A stretch of DNA of 64,000 nucleotides, taken from assembly GCF_028294535.1 (NCBI RefSeq), contig NZ_JAQBIE010000010.1, forward strand, positions 62,001 to 126,000. The letters run 5' to 3'. Source of the stretch: Paracoccus onchidii. GTDB taxonomy: Bacteria; Pseudomonadota; Alphaproteobacteria; Rhodobacterales; Rhodobacteraceae. Positions 35,330-45,561 of the stretch are shown piece after piece. The notes under the pieces are model-generated. The model was not told the origin of the DNA and did not search any database. It was given only the letters and a program-made list of their open reading frames with translations. Positions within the stretch are counted from its first letter, which is position 1; each line of letters begins with the position of its first letter. Made by a program: the position numbers and the translations under genes.

Positions 35330-35354
35330 CGGTATTCCCTTGGGTTATATACCG
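35330..35354. promoter_or_regulatory. Second copy of the LysR-type operator, upstream of the solute-binding protein
   Basis: CGGTAT and ATACCG form 6-bp arms with a 13-base spacer. The interior TATTCCCTTGGGTTAT matches TATTCCTATAGGTTAT at 32753-32768 in 13 of 16 positions. It lies about 80 bases upstream of the binding-protein start, a typical LysR activator distance. Confidence 0.7.
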
Positions 35355-36934
<1,580 letters not shown>

Positions 36935-36950
36935 GGCAAGGCCTGCTCGC

Positions 36951-36976
36951 TCCGGCGCCGTCTCGATGGCGCCGGA
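36951..36976 (+). repeat. Strong hairpin between gbcA and gbcB
   Basis: Perfect 9-bp inverted repeat TCCGGCGCC/GGCGCCGGA with an 8-base loop, just after the gbcA stop. No T-tract follows, so it may protect the gbcA mRNA end or attenuate read-through rather than terminate. Confidence 0.65.
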
Positions 36977-37006
36977 CATGTCCCGAGGCAAAAGGAAGTT
37001 TGCGAC

Positions 37007-38074
37007 ATGACCTATCTTTCGCCCGTAACCGGCGCCGATTGCTGGACCGACGAAGAGCCCTTGGAATGCGTCTCGGTGGTGCCCGAAGCGCCGGGTGTGA
37101 CCAGCTTCACATTTCGCGCACCTTCCGGGCGAATGTTCGATTTCCGGGCGGGCCAGTTCCTGACGCTGGAAATTCCGGTCCCGCCCGAGACGGTTCACCG
37201 GACCTATACCATCTCGTCCTCGCCCACGCGCCCGAACCTGATCTCGATCACAGCCAAGGCGCAGACCGACAGTTTCGGCACAAGGTGGATGATGCATAAT
37301 CTGACTCCGGGCATGCGGATCAAGGCCATGGGTCCATCAGGCCAGTTCACGATGGCCGACAGCAGGGCCGAAAAGTTCCTGCTGATCTCGGCCGGTGTCG
37401 GTGTTACCCCGATGATGTCCATGACGATGGACCTTTGGGATTCCGGGCGCACGCTGGATGTCGTCTTCATCAATTGCGCCCGGCGTCCTTCGGAACTGAT
37501 CTTTCGTCAGAGGCTGGAAGAAATGGCCAGCCGAGCGCCGGGGCTCGATCTGAAATTCGTTGTCAGCGGGCCCGATCCTTTCAGCCCGTGGACGGGCTAT
37601 CAGGGGCGGTTCAACCAGCTGATGCTGGGGCTGATGGCCCCCGATTTTCTGGAGCGACAGGTTTATTGCTGCGGTCCCGAGCCGTTCATGCAATCCGTGC
37701 GCGAGGCCTTGGCCGGATTCGGCTTTGACATGCAGGGATATCATCAGGAAAGCTTTGTCGCGCCGCAGCAGCAAGCGCCGGTGGATCTGCTGGCAGACGC
37801 CGATCAGGGCGAAGACCCGGCAATCCATTTCGCCTGTTCGGATCGCCATTACGATTGTGCCCCGGATGAAACGGTTCTGCTGGCCGCGCGCGCGGCGGGC
37901 GTGACCATCCCCTCGGGCTGCACCTTCGGGGTCTGCGGAAGCTGCAAGGTCCGGAAACTGTCCGGCGAAGTGCATATGGTTCATAATGGCGGCATTCTGG
38001 CCGAGGATATCGAGGCCGGTTACATTCTTGCCTGCTGTTCGCACCCGCGAGGCAAGATTTCGCTCGACCTGTAA
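37007..38074 (+). CDS. gbcB: Rieske oxygenase reductase (GbcB)
   Basis: Predicted 355-residue reductase with three domains: FAD-binding (HRTYTISSSPTRP near residue 65), NAD-binding (LLISAGVGVTPMMSM near 125) and a C-terminal 2Fe-2S ferredoxin (SGCTFGVCGSCKVRKLSGE, final Cys in YILACCSHP). It passes electrons from NADH to GbcA. The gap to gbcA is 72 bases and contains the hairpin. An AAGGAAG ribosome site precedes the ATG. Confidence 0.9.
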   Translation: MTYLSPVTGADCWTDEEPLECVSVVPEAPGVTSFTFRAPSGRMFDFRAGQFLTLEIPVPPETVHRTYTISSSPTRPNLISITAKAQTDSFGTRWMMHNLTPGMRIKAMGPSGQFTMADSRAEKFLLISAGVGVTPMMSMTMDLWDSGRTLDVVFINCARRPSELIFRQRLEEMASRAPGLDLKFVVSGPDPFSPWTGYQGRFNQLMLGLMAPDFLERQVYCCGPEPFMQSVREALAGFGFDMQGYHQESFVAPQQQAPVDLLADADQGEDPAIHFACSDRHYDCAPDETVLLAARAAGVTIPSGCTFGVCGSCKVRKLSGEVHMVHNGGILAEDIEAGYILACCSHPRGKISLDL

Positions 38075-38252
38075 CGCAAGCCGCTGACATGGCGGGATTC
38101 TTCTTGTGCGGCGATCTATTGAAAAAGCCACGCGCTTGAATACTGTCCTTGGCAGTCACCCTGCAGCCAAGGTTGGTCAACCATGCGCCGATACCCGTCT
38201 TTCGACATGAAGATCACCCTGTCCCTGTCCTGTCATTCGTGATCGCGCGACG

Positions 38253-39200
38253 ATGGACAGGGTGGATGTCACAATTCTGGTTCAGCCGGGGTTCGTTGCG
38301 ACAGAGCTGGCTCTGGTCAAGGACGTTTTGCGGATTGCCAACCGGCTGAACAAGCAGATGGTTTTCGACACGAGGCTCTGCACCGTCAGCGGCACGGAGC
38401 TGGTCGAGGGGCTTGGCGGCATCCTTGTGCGTGCGGTGCGGCTGCCTGGTCCGGACGATCCGCGCCCCGATCATCTGGTCGTCCTTGGTGGCGCAAATAT
38501 CGAGCGTGATTTCAAGAAGCTTCATCCATGGATCCGCCGACTTGAGCGGCGCGGCACAGAGGTCATCCTGCTGTCGGATGCGGCGCATGAATGGAAGCGT
38601 CTGGACCCGGACAATCGCGATGTGACGACGCATTGGGAAAATCACCAGCTGCTGCGCGATGTCACCATGCAATCGGGTCGGTCGCTGCCGCTTTACTCGC
38701 GCAGCAACCGCATCATCAGCGCGGCGGGGATGATGGCGACGGCCGATGTGATCCTGAATGCCATCGTCGCGCCGAAATCGCTGGGTCTGGCGCATTCGGT
38801 CAGTCAGGTCCTGTTGATGCATGCGATCCGGGCCCCCGATATGGACCAGCCGCGCAGCGAAAACGACATCGCGTTCTTCCGCCATGCCCGGCTCGAACAG
38901 GCGATCAAGCTGATGGAGGAGAATGTCGAAGTTCCCCTCAGCATCGCCGAACTGGCCCGACTTGCGGGTGTGTCGGTCAGGCAGATGGAGCGGCGCTTCC
39001 AGACCGCGCTTGGTTGCAGCCCCAAGGCGTTTTACCGCGCCTTGCGGCTTAAACGCGGGCGCGCCCTCGTTGAACAGACCAACATGCCGATCGCGGATAT
39101 CGCGATCAGTCTGGGCTTTTCCAGCAGTTCGATCTTTGCGCGGCTTTATGCCCGCGAATATGGCATCACACCGGCCCGCGCGCGCTCAAAGCGCAGGTAA
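38253..39200 (+). CDS. GlxA-type AraC regulator (GbdR-like)
   Basis: Predicted 315-residue regulator: an N-terminal DJ-1/PfpI-like domain (about 1-190, DRVDVTILVQPGFVATELAL) and a C-terminal AraC double HTH (VPLSIAELARLAGVSVRQME and IADIAISLGFSSSSIFARLY). GbdR, the activator of glycine betaine catabolism, has the same architecture, and the position after gbcAB fits. No clear ribosome site precedes the ATG. Confidence 0.87.
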   Translation: MDRVDVTILVQPGFVATELALVKDVLRIANRLNKQMVFDTRLCTVSGTELVEGLGGILVRAVRLPGPDDPRPDHLVVLGGANIERDFKKLHPWIRRLERRGTEVILLSDAAHEWKRLDPDNRDVTTHWENHQLLRDVTMQSGRSLPLYSRSNRIISAAGMMATADVILNAIVAPKSLGLAHSVSQVLLMHAIRAPDMDQPRSENDIAFFRHARLEQAIKLMEENVEVPLSIAELARLAGVSVRQMERRFQTALGCSPKAFYRALRLKRGRALVEQTNMPIADIAISLGFSSSSIFARLYAREYGITPARARSKRR

Positions 39201-39404
39201 TCACAGCGGCCATTCATCAGAAATAAAGCCGGCGTTCTGTTTTCCTGAACATGGGGCGGAATCATTTGCTTGGCGATATCCGGCTTTGGCAAGCTTTCCT
39301 AGGACGGATCTGATGTGACCGAAAGGGCAAGCATTCAGGGTCGCGGATCGCCTGATCGATATCGGTGTCACAAACGAAATACGGACCCCGCAATACCAAC
39401 TTTG

Positions 39405-39428
39405 TCCCGATCGCGACCCCGGTCGGGA
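39405..39428. repeat. Inverted repeat upstream of the TauA-like gene
   Basis: TCCCGATCG and CGGTCGGGA form a 9-bp stem with one G-T pair and a 6-base loop, about 60 bases upstream of the start at 39489, in the otherwise empty 39201-39488 gap. Could be an operator or leader hairpin. Confidence 0.45.
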
Positions 39429-39488
39429 ACCAAAAAATAAACAAATGGGGCGCGCAACGCTGCCGCCTCCGACCAGCAGGAGATGCCT

Positions 39489-40484
39489 ATGAAACTTGCC
39501 TATGGAATCGCACCTCTGACCCTTTGCATGCTTGCCGGGGGGCAGGCGGCCTTCGCTCAGGATTCCCTGACGGTGGCCTATTTCATGGAGTGGCCCCTGC
39601 CGTTTCAATACGCGAAGGCCGAAGGCATCTATGATGAGCGGCTGGGCGTCCCGGTGAACTGGGTGGCGTTTGACACCGGTACGGCAATGTCGGCGGCGAT
39701 GGCGGCGGGCGATGTCCAGATCGCGGTCAGTCAGGGTGTGCCGCCCTTTATCTCTGCCGCCTCGGCAGGGCAGGATCTTCGCATTATCGGCGTCGCGGCT
39801 TCCTACCCTGAAAACGAGAACTGTGTTGTCGCCGCACGGCTTGAAATCGACAAGGACAGCGCCAACGAGCTGGAAGGCCTGCGCGTGGCCTTGCCGGCCG
39901 GATCGGGCGCCCATTATGGTTTCTTGCAACAGATGGAACATTTCGGCGTCGATGTCGGGACCATGACTGTCGTCGACATGGCCCCCGCGGAAGGCGCCGC
40001 CGCCTTCGAACAGGGCAGCGTCGACATGGCCTGCGGCTGGGGCGGCGCACTGACGCGGATGCTGGAACATGGCAATGTCCTGCTGACGGGCGATGAAAAG
40101 GAAGAGATCGGCGTTCTGTCTTCGGATGTGATTTCCACAACCTCTCGTTTCGCGGCCCAGAACCCGGAACTTCTGGCCGAGTTCATGGCCGTGACCGAGG
40201 AGGTTAACGACATGTGGAGCGCGGGCGACAAGCGCGATCAGATGTTGCCGTTGATCGCCAATGATGCCGGCATGGATGAAACAGGCGCGGGTGCTGTGAT
40301 CGACAACTTTGCGTTCCTGACGGCTGAACAGCAGCTTTCGGAAAACTGGCTTGGGGGCGGGGTCGCCAATTACCTCGATGGGGTCGCCAATCTGTTCTTC
40401 GAGATGGGCTCGTTGTCCACGGTCCTGCCAAGCTATGACGACCTGATTGACACCCAGCCACTCGCCAATAGCGTCGAGCGGTAA
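39489..40484 (+). CDS. Orphan TauA/SsuA-type ABC solute-binding protein
   Basis: Predicted 331-residue periplasmic protein with a signal peptide (hydrophobic core IAPLTLCMLAGG, cleavage after AFA). LTVAYFMEWPLPFQYAKAEG follows, then QIAVSQGVPPFISAASAGQDL, typical of taurine/sulfonate/nitrate-type receptors. The second ATG (39489) sits 6 bases after AGGAG and is preferred. No permease or ATPase gene is next to it. The context suggests a methylamine or betaine-related ligand. Confidence 0.82.
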   Translation: MKLAYGIAPLTLCMLAGGQAAFAQDSLTVAYFMEWPLPFQYAKAEGIYDERLGVPVNWVAFDTGTAMSAAMAAGDVQIAVSQGVPPFISAASAGQDLRIIGVAASYPENENCVVAARLEIDKDSANELEGLRVALPAGSGAHYGFLQQMEHFGVDVGTMTVVDMAPAEGAAAFEQGSVDMACGWGGALTRMLEHGNVLLTGDEKEEIGVLSSDVISTTSRFAAQNPELLAEFMAVTEEVNDMWSAGDKRDQMLPLIANDAGMDETGAGAVIDNFAFLTAEQQLSENWLGGGVANYLDGVANLFFEMGSLSTVLPSYDDLIDTQPLANSVER

Positions 40485-40533
40485 AATATCTGCATTGCAA
40501 GGCGATTGCTTTGCGATGCGGCTTTTCGAGTAT

Positions 40534-40710
40534 GTTTCGTCCAAACTTTTCGCCCCAGTCGCACACCATCTGATGGGATACGGCGATACCGCGCTTGGCC
40601 CGAAGGTCTGCGACCATTCGCAGGTTCAAGGGAAATCGGAAATACAGCCAGACGACATGGGGAATCGCGTCGGGCGGGAAACGGTGGCGACACATAGCTG
40701 TTGCTGGCAA
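40534..40710 (-). pseudogene. IS6-family transposase, N-terminal fragment
   Basis: About 55 residues match the start of IS6/IS26-type transposases: RHRFPPDAIPHVVWLYFRFP, then RMVADLRAKRGIAVSHQMV and CDWGEKFGRN. The DDE catalytic core is absent and the reading frame then runs antisense into the TauA-like gene. Inactive remnant; I found no terminal repeats. Confidence 0.82.
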
Positions 40711-40796
40711 TCGCCCAGTTTACCGGATTGATCTTGTCGTTGCCGACTGCCACGGTTCCCGATCTGATCGGGCGATGACGTCGGGCGCCGCGGGGT

Positions 40797-41723
40797 CTAG
40801 ATTGCAGGGCGGCAGGGCCAGCGACCAAGGGCGATTTCCGCGCTGACGCATGTCAGGATGGTTTCGCGCATATAGGCCATGGCCCGCGATACCGGCGCGT
40901 CGTTGCGCAGGCACAGATGCATGGTTCTGGTGATCGTGCGATCCGCGATGGGCCGGCCCACCACGCCCGGCGCATAGGCGCCATAGTGAAGGTTGGCCTG
41001 CGTGCCCAGACCAAGGCCCAGACCGGAATTCACATACATGACGGCGGCGGTGACGTTCTGGGAAAACATGCTGGCATGGTGTTCCAAGCGCTTCTGCACA
41101 TCGACATCATCCGCCATCGGCCGACCGCGCGGGCCGCGTCGTGGCAGAACGAAGCGGCGCGACAGAAACTCATCCAGCGTGATCGGCTTTCCGGCCTCGC
41201 CGATGATATCGTGGCGGCCGATGCAGATCATGTCCTCTTCCAGAAGCGGTTGCAGGGACAGGCGGCTGTCCCTGGGCGGGTTGAACGCAACGGCAAGATC
41301 GGTGTCCGCCGCCAGCAGCGCATCTATGGTCGCCCCCGATACGCTTTCGGCCATTTCCAGTTGCAGATCGGGATGTTCCTCGGCGACCCGCCGCATCAAC
41401 GCAACGCCGAAGGCGGTGACCGCCGAAAACGCCAGCCCCAGGACGATGCGTCCCGATAGATGATCCGCCGTGTCGCGCATATCGCTTTCGGCGCTGTCGA
41501 TCGCACGCAGGATCGACACGGCGTGAAGGTGAAATTTCTGCCCGGCCGCTGTTGGCACGACGCCCCGGCGCGACCTTTCGAACAGCGCCATCCCCAGCCG
41601 GTGTTCCAGATTGGCCAGGTGATGGGCCACCACCGAAGGCGCGCAGCGTTCGATATCGCTGGCGCCGGTGATGCTGCCGGTGTCGTAAAGGGCGTTGAAG
41701 ATGCGAAGCTGACGCGGATCCAT
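40797..41723 (-). CDS. LysR-family regulator
   Basis: Predicted 308-residue LysR protein with the HTH in the first 60 residues (RQLRIFNALYDTGSITGASD, LANLEHRLGMALFERSRRG) and an effector domain from about residue 92. It is divergent from the CoA-transferase gene with a 96-base gap holding repeated A/T-rich sites, and so is the likely regulator of the CoA-transferase/lyase/TRAP operon. Confidence 0.9.
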   Translation of the reverse strand: MDPRQLRIFNALYDTGSITGASDIERCAPSVVAHHLANLEHRLGMALFERSRRGVVPTAAGQKFHLHAVSILRAIDSAESDMRDTADHLSGRIVLGLAFSAVTAFGVALMRRVAEEHPDLQLEMAESVSGATIDALLAADTDLAVAFNPPRDSRLSLQPLLEEDMICIGRHDIIGEAGKPITLDEFLSRRFVLPRRGPRGRPMADDVDVQKRLEHHASMFSQNVTAAVMYVNSGLGLGLGTQANLHYGAYAPGVVGRPIADRTITRTMHLCLRNDAPVSRAMAYMRETILTCVSAEIALGRWPCRPAI

Positions 41724-41726
41724 CCC

Positions 41727-41774
41727 TGATCTCTAATTTATCGAGATCATCCCATCAATCGTTATAATTTATCG
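41727..41774. promoter_or_regulatory. LysR operator pair
   Basis: A perfect inverted repeat TGATCTC-N9-GAGATCA spans 41727-41749 and contains the LysR T-N11-A pattern. Its core TAATTTATCG (41734-41743) recurs at 41765-41774, exactly 31 bases on, which is about three helical turns. Placed in the divergent gap between lysR and the CoA-transferase gene. Confidence 0.75.
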
Positions 41775-41819
41775 TTAAACGAAAGCCTCATATGGTCGTC
41801 GCCAACGGAGGAGACGAGC

Positions 41820-43001
41820 ATGACAGACAAATTCCAGCCCCTTGCCGGTATCCGGGTGGTCGAGATGAGCCACATGATCATGGGCCCCTCATGCGGCATG
41901 TTTCTGGGCTATCTGGGTGCCGAGGTGATCAAGGTCGAGCCTCCGCGCGGCGACAAGACCCGCCACCTGACCGGGATGGGCAAGCCGATGTTTCCGCTGT
42001 TCAATCGCGGCAAGCGTTCGGTCACCATCGATGTGCGCACCGAGGCGGGCCGCGCCGCGCTGGAACGGTTGCTGGCCACCGCGGATGTCTTTGTCGAGAA
42101 TTTCCGCGACTCGGCGCTGGTGAAGGCGGGCGTCGATGCCGAAACGCTGCGGGCCAAATTCCCACGGCTGATCTTCGCGGCCTGCAAGGGCTTTCTGTCG
42201 GGCCCCTATCAGGATCGCACCGCGCTGGACGAGGTCGTCCAGATGATGAGCGGGCTGGCCTACATGACCGGCCCGACCGGTCGTCCGCTGCGCGTGGGAT
42301 CGTCGGCCAATGACATCATGGGCGGGCTGTTCGCCGCATTTTCCGTCGTCGCGGCGCTTCTTGAACGGCGCGAAGCCGGACACGGCCGCGAGATCCGCGT
42401 GGGTCTGTTTGAAAACTGCCTGCTTCTGGTGGCGCAGCACATGGTTCAGTTCGAGCTTGAGGGGCGCAATCCGCCACCGATGCCCGAACGCGAATTTTCC
42501 TGGCCGGTCTATGACATCTTCAAGGATCGCGATGGTCGGCAGATCTTCGTGGGTGCCGTCACCGAAGGTCAGTGGGCGACGATCTGCCGCCTGCTGGGCC
42601 TTGATCGGCTGCTGGATGATCCGGCCCTGCAGACCCGCATGGCACAGATCGAGGCGCGCGCCTGGACCATTCCCCTGGTCGCCGAAAAGATCGCCGCGCG
42701 TCGCTTTGACGATCTGGCCCCCGAATTCGAAGCCGCCGGCCTGCCGTTCTCTCCGGTCGCGAAACCATCGGATATGTATGACGATGCCCATGTCATGCGG
42801 CCCGGCGGCCTTACCAGTTCGGGCTATGGCGACATGACGTTCCGGGCGCCGGGCCTGCCGTTCGAGATCGACGGCGCGATGATCGCGGGTGGCGGGGATG
42901 TGCCCGCGATCGGTCAGGACAATGCGCGGATCCTTGGCGAGCTTGGCTTTGACGCCGATGAAATCCTGACCTTGTCGGGTGCAAGATCAGAGGCCGCGTG
43001 A
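41820..43001 (+). CDS. CaiB/BaiF (class III) CoA-transferase
   Basis: Predicted 393-residue family III CoA-transferase. Motifs are GIRVVEMSHMIMGPSCGMFL, LGAEVIKVEPPRGD, FNRGKRSVTIDV and ALDEVVQMMSGL, whose Asp is the expected catalytic residue. It would transfer CoA from succinyl- or acetyl-CoA to a carboxylic acid. The strong GGAGGAG ribosome site and operon position make it the first catabolic step, feeding the lyase at 43001. Confidence 0.92.
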   Translation: MTDKFQPLAGIRVVEMSHMIMGPSCGMFLGYLGAEVIKVEPPRGDKTRHLTGMGKPMFPLFNRGKRSVTIDVRTEAGRAALERLLATADVFVENFRDSALVKAGVDAETLRAKFPRLIFAACKGFLSGPYQDRTALDEVVQMMSGLAYMTGPTGRPLRVGSSANDIMGGLFAAFSVVAALLERREAGHGREIRVGLFENCLLLVAQHMVQFELEGRNPPPMPEREFSWPVYDIFKDRDGRQIFVGAVTEGQWATICRLLGLDRLLDDPALQTRMAQIEARAWTIPLVAEKIAARRFDDLAPEFEAAGLPFSPVAKPSDMYDDAHVMRPGGLTSSGYGDMTFRAPGLPFEIDGAMIAGGGDVPAIGQDNARILGELGFDADEILTLSGARSEAA

Positions 43002-43942
43002 TGAAGGTTCGCCAGATCTATCCCGAAAACCGCGTTGTCCTGCGCGAGGTCGGCTTGCGCGATGGTTTGCAACTGACGAAGGGCTTTCCCGATACCGCGC
43101 AAAAGCTGGCGTGGTTGCGGGCCGAACAGGCCGCCGGGGTGCGGCATTTCGAGCTGGGCTCTTTCCTGTCACAGAAACATTTCCCGCAATTCGCGGATCT
43201 GCACGATCTGATCGCGGCGGTTGCCCCGGTGCCGGGCTGCCATTCCTCGGCGCTGACGCTGAATGAACGCGGTGTTGCCGACGCCCTGGACACGGATGTC
43301 GACGAGATCGTGTACGTGATGTCGGCCACGGAAAGCCACAGTCAGGCGAATACCAGACGCAGCCGCGCCGAAGCGGTGCAGATGCTGACGCGCATCGACG
43401 CGCAGCGCCGCGAACGCGAAGATCCGCCCGTGTTGATGGCCGGGATCGCGATGGCCTTTGGATGCTCGCTGGAAGGGCAGGTCGATCCCGATGCCGTTCT
43501 GCGGCTGGCCGAGGATTGCGCGCGGGCCGGGGTCGATGTGATCGCGCTTGCCGATACGGTCGGCTTCGGCGGGCCGCGTCAGGTGGCGGCGCTGGCCGAT
43601 GCGATCAATGCCGTGCTGGGTGCTGATATGCCCGTTGCCATGCATTTCCACGATACCCGCGGGCTGGCGCTGGCGAATTGCGCGGCGGCGCTGGATCACG
43701 GAATCAGGGTTCTGGACGGCAGCCTTGCGGGGCTGGGCGGTTGCCCCTTCGCGCCCGGCGCCACCGGCAATGCGGTGTTCGAGGATATGGCCTTTCTGTG
43801 CGACAGCATGGGGTTCGACACCGGCATCGATGTCGCCGCGCTGAAACCGGCACGGGCAATTCTGGAAAGCGCCTTGCCACACGAGGAAGTGCACGGTGCC
43901 CTGGCCCGTGCCGGCCTGCCGAACGTGTCCGAGCCCGCGTAA
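43001..43942 (+). CDS. Hydroxymethylglutaryl-CoA lyase-like enzyme
   Basis: Predicted 313-residue HMGL-like TIM barrel: LREVGLRDGLQ (catalytic Arg/Asp), MHFHDTRGLALANC (metal His-x-His), and LGGCPFAPGATGNA with the catalytic Cys. The ATG shares one base with the upstream stop; a GTG one codon earlier is also possible. It would cleave a 3-hydroxy-3-methyl-branched acyl-CoA such as HMG-CoA, or a citramalyl-CoA-like analogue, made by the CoA-transferase. Confidence 0.9.
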   Translation: MKVRQIYPENRVVLREVGLRDGLQLTKGFPDTAQKLAWLRAEQAAGVRHFELGSFLSQKHFPQFADLHDLIAAVAPVPGCHSSALTLNERGVADALDTDVDEIVYVMSATESHSQANTRRSRAEAVQMLTRIDAQRREREDPPVLMAGIAMAFGCSLEGQVDPDAVLRLAEDCARAGVDVIALADTVGFGGPRQVAALADAINAVLGADMPVAMHFHDTRGLALANCAAALDHGIRVLDGSLAGLGGCPFAPGATGNAVFEDMAFLCDSMGFDTGIDVAALKPARAILESALPHEEVHGALARAGLPNVSEPA

Positions 43943-43981
43943 GATCAAGAAAAACCACGGTCATTTCGAGGAGGAGAGAAC

Positions 43982-44971
43982 ATGACCATGCTGAAAGCCC
44001 TGTCAGGCCCCGCCCTGCTGGTCCTGCTGGCCGGAACGGCCAATGCGCAGGATTACACCATGCGGCTGAGCCATCAGTTCCCGCCGACGCATCATACCGC
44101 CCTGCGCATGGTGCAGTTCGAAAAGGATGTCGAGGCCGAGACCGGCGGTCAGGTCGATGTGCAGATCTTCGGTGCGGCGCAGCTGTTCGGCCCGACCCAG
44201 CATCACGCCGCCGTCGCCTCGGGCGAGATCGAATCCGCGATCATCCTGAACCTGCAATGGGGCGGCACCGTGCCGGAAATGGCGGTGACGCTGATCCCGT
44301 ATCTGATGACCTCGCCCGAGGCGCAGCAGGCGTTTATCGGCTCGCAGGCGTCGGACATGCTGGATGACAAGATGCGCGCCGTCGGCGTCCAGAACATCGC
44401 CTGGATGGTGGACACCAACGATCTGATCTTCACCTCGGCCAAAGGTCCGCTTGCAGCGCCCGCCGATTTCGAGGGCATCAAGATCCGCGGTCTGACGCCA
44501 CTGTTCAACGAGGGCCTGAAAGCGCTTGGCGCGACGCCGGTCAATATGCCCGGCTCGGAAACCTATCAGGCCTTGCAGACCGGCGTGATTGATGCAGGCG
44601 TCACCGGGGTTGCCGCCGCCTACAGCCGGAAATTCTATGAGGTTCAGGACTTTGGCACCGCGACGCCGATGTTTCTGGCCTTCGACAATCTGGTCGTGAA
44701 CCCGTCCTGGTGGGATGGCCTGCCCGAAAACCTGCGGGCCGGGATCCAGCGTGCCGCCGACAAGGCGGTGGACAGTTCGATCATCACCCATGACGGTATC
44801 GATCCGGCCGCGATCAAGGTTCTGGCGGATGCCGGGATGGATGTGCATGTGTTGACCGATGATCAGGTCGCGCAGCTACGCGATGTCATGCAGCCGGCGG
44901 TGCGCGACGCTTTTGTCGACGAAAGCGGGCAGGATGGTGAAACGCTGCTGAAGCTGCTGGAAAGCGACTGA
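43982..44971 (+). CDS. TRAP transporter solute-binding protein (DctP)
   Basis: Predicted 329-residue periplasmic receptor with a short signal peptide (LLVLLAGTANA). MRLSHQFPPTHHTALRMVQF follows, then FEGIKIRGLTPLFNEGLKAL, whose Arg normally salt-bridges the substrate carboxylate. GAGGAGAG precedes the ATG. Sits between the lyase and DctQ genes, so the transported acid is presumably the substrate of the two upstream enzymes. Confidence 0.93.
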   Translation: MTMLKALSGPALLVLLAGTANAQDYTMRLSHQFPPTHHTALRMVQFEKDVEAETGGQVDVQIFGAAQLFGPTQHHAAVASGEIESAIILNLQWGGTVPEMAVTLIPYLMTSPEAQQAFIGSQASDMLDDKMRAVGVQNIAWMVDTNDLIFTSAKGPLAAPADFEGIKIRGLTPLFNEGLKALGATPVNMPGSETYQALQTGVIDAGVTGVAAAYSRKFYEVQDFGTATPMFLAFDNLVVNPSWWDGLPENLRAGIQRAADKAVDSSIITHDGIDPAAIKVLADAGMDVHVLTDDQVAQLRDVMQPAVRDAFVDESGQDGETLLKLLESD

Positions 44972-45561
44972 TGGCAGGGCACACCCCGCATCCCGCCGAC
45001 GCGCTGGACGGCGCTGATCCGCCCCGCTGGCTGATGGCGGCGGAACGCGCCGTCGGCCTTTTGACGCAGGTGGCCTTTGCCCTGGCCGTCACCCTGGTTC
45101 TGGCGGATCTGTGCCTGCTGGGCCTGTCGGTCGCCGCCCGCTATCTGCTGAATGCGCCGATCATCTGGGGCGATGAGCTTGTCGCCCTGTCACTGACCGC
45201 GATCACCATGCTGGCCGCGCCGCGCGTGCTGATGGATCGGGGCCATATCGAGGTGGACATCCTGACCTCGGCGGCGCGGGGCAGGCTGGCGCTGGTGATC
45301 CGGCTTTGGGGTTTGACTGCCGTTCTGGCCGTTGCGCTGCTGCTGATCTTCAACGGCTGGCACACGGCCATGTTTTCCAGGATGATCAACAGCCTGACCG
45401 ATGGCTATCTGGAACTGCCCCTGTGGATGCTGCAACTGCTGCTGCCGCTTGGCGGTGCGCTGCTGTTGCCCGTCATCGCGTTGCAGCTCGCGCAGACATT
45501 TGTGCAGTGGCACCGGGCGTCGGGCGCACCCACATCTCGCACCGAAGGAGCCCGCCCGTGA
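44971..45561 (+). CDS. TRAP transporter small membrane subunit (DctQ)
   Basis: Predicted 196-residue protein with four hydrophobic segments; VAARYLLNAPIIWGDELVAL is the DctQ hallmark, and LLPLGGALLLPVIALQL is the last helix. The ATG shares one base with the DctP stop, and the 3' end overlaps DctM by 4 nt. Confidence 0.92.
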   Translation: MAGHTPHPADALDGADPPRWLMAAERAVGLLTQVAFALAVTLVLADLCLLGLSVAARYLLNAPIIWGDELVALSLTAITMLAAPRVLMDRGHIEVDILTSAARGRLALVIRLWGLTAVLAVALLLIFNGWHTAMFSRMINSLTDGYLELPLWMLQLLLPLGGALLLPVIALQLAQTFVQWHRASGAPTSRTEGARP

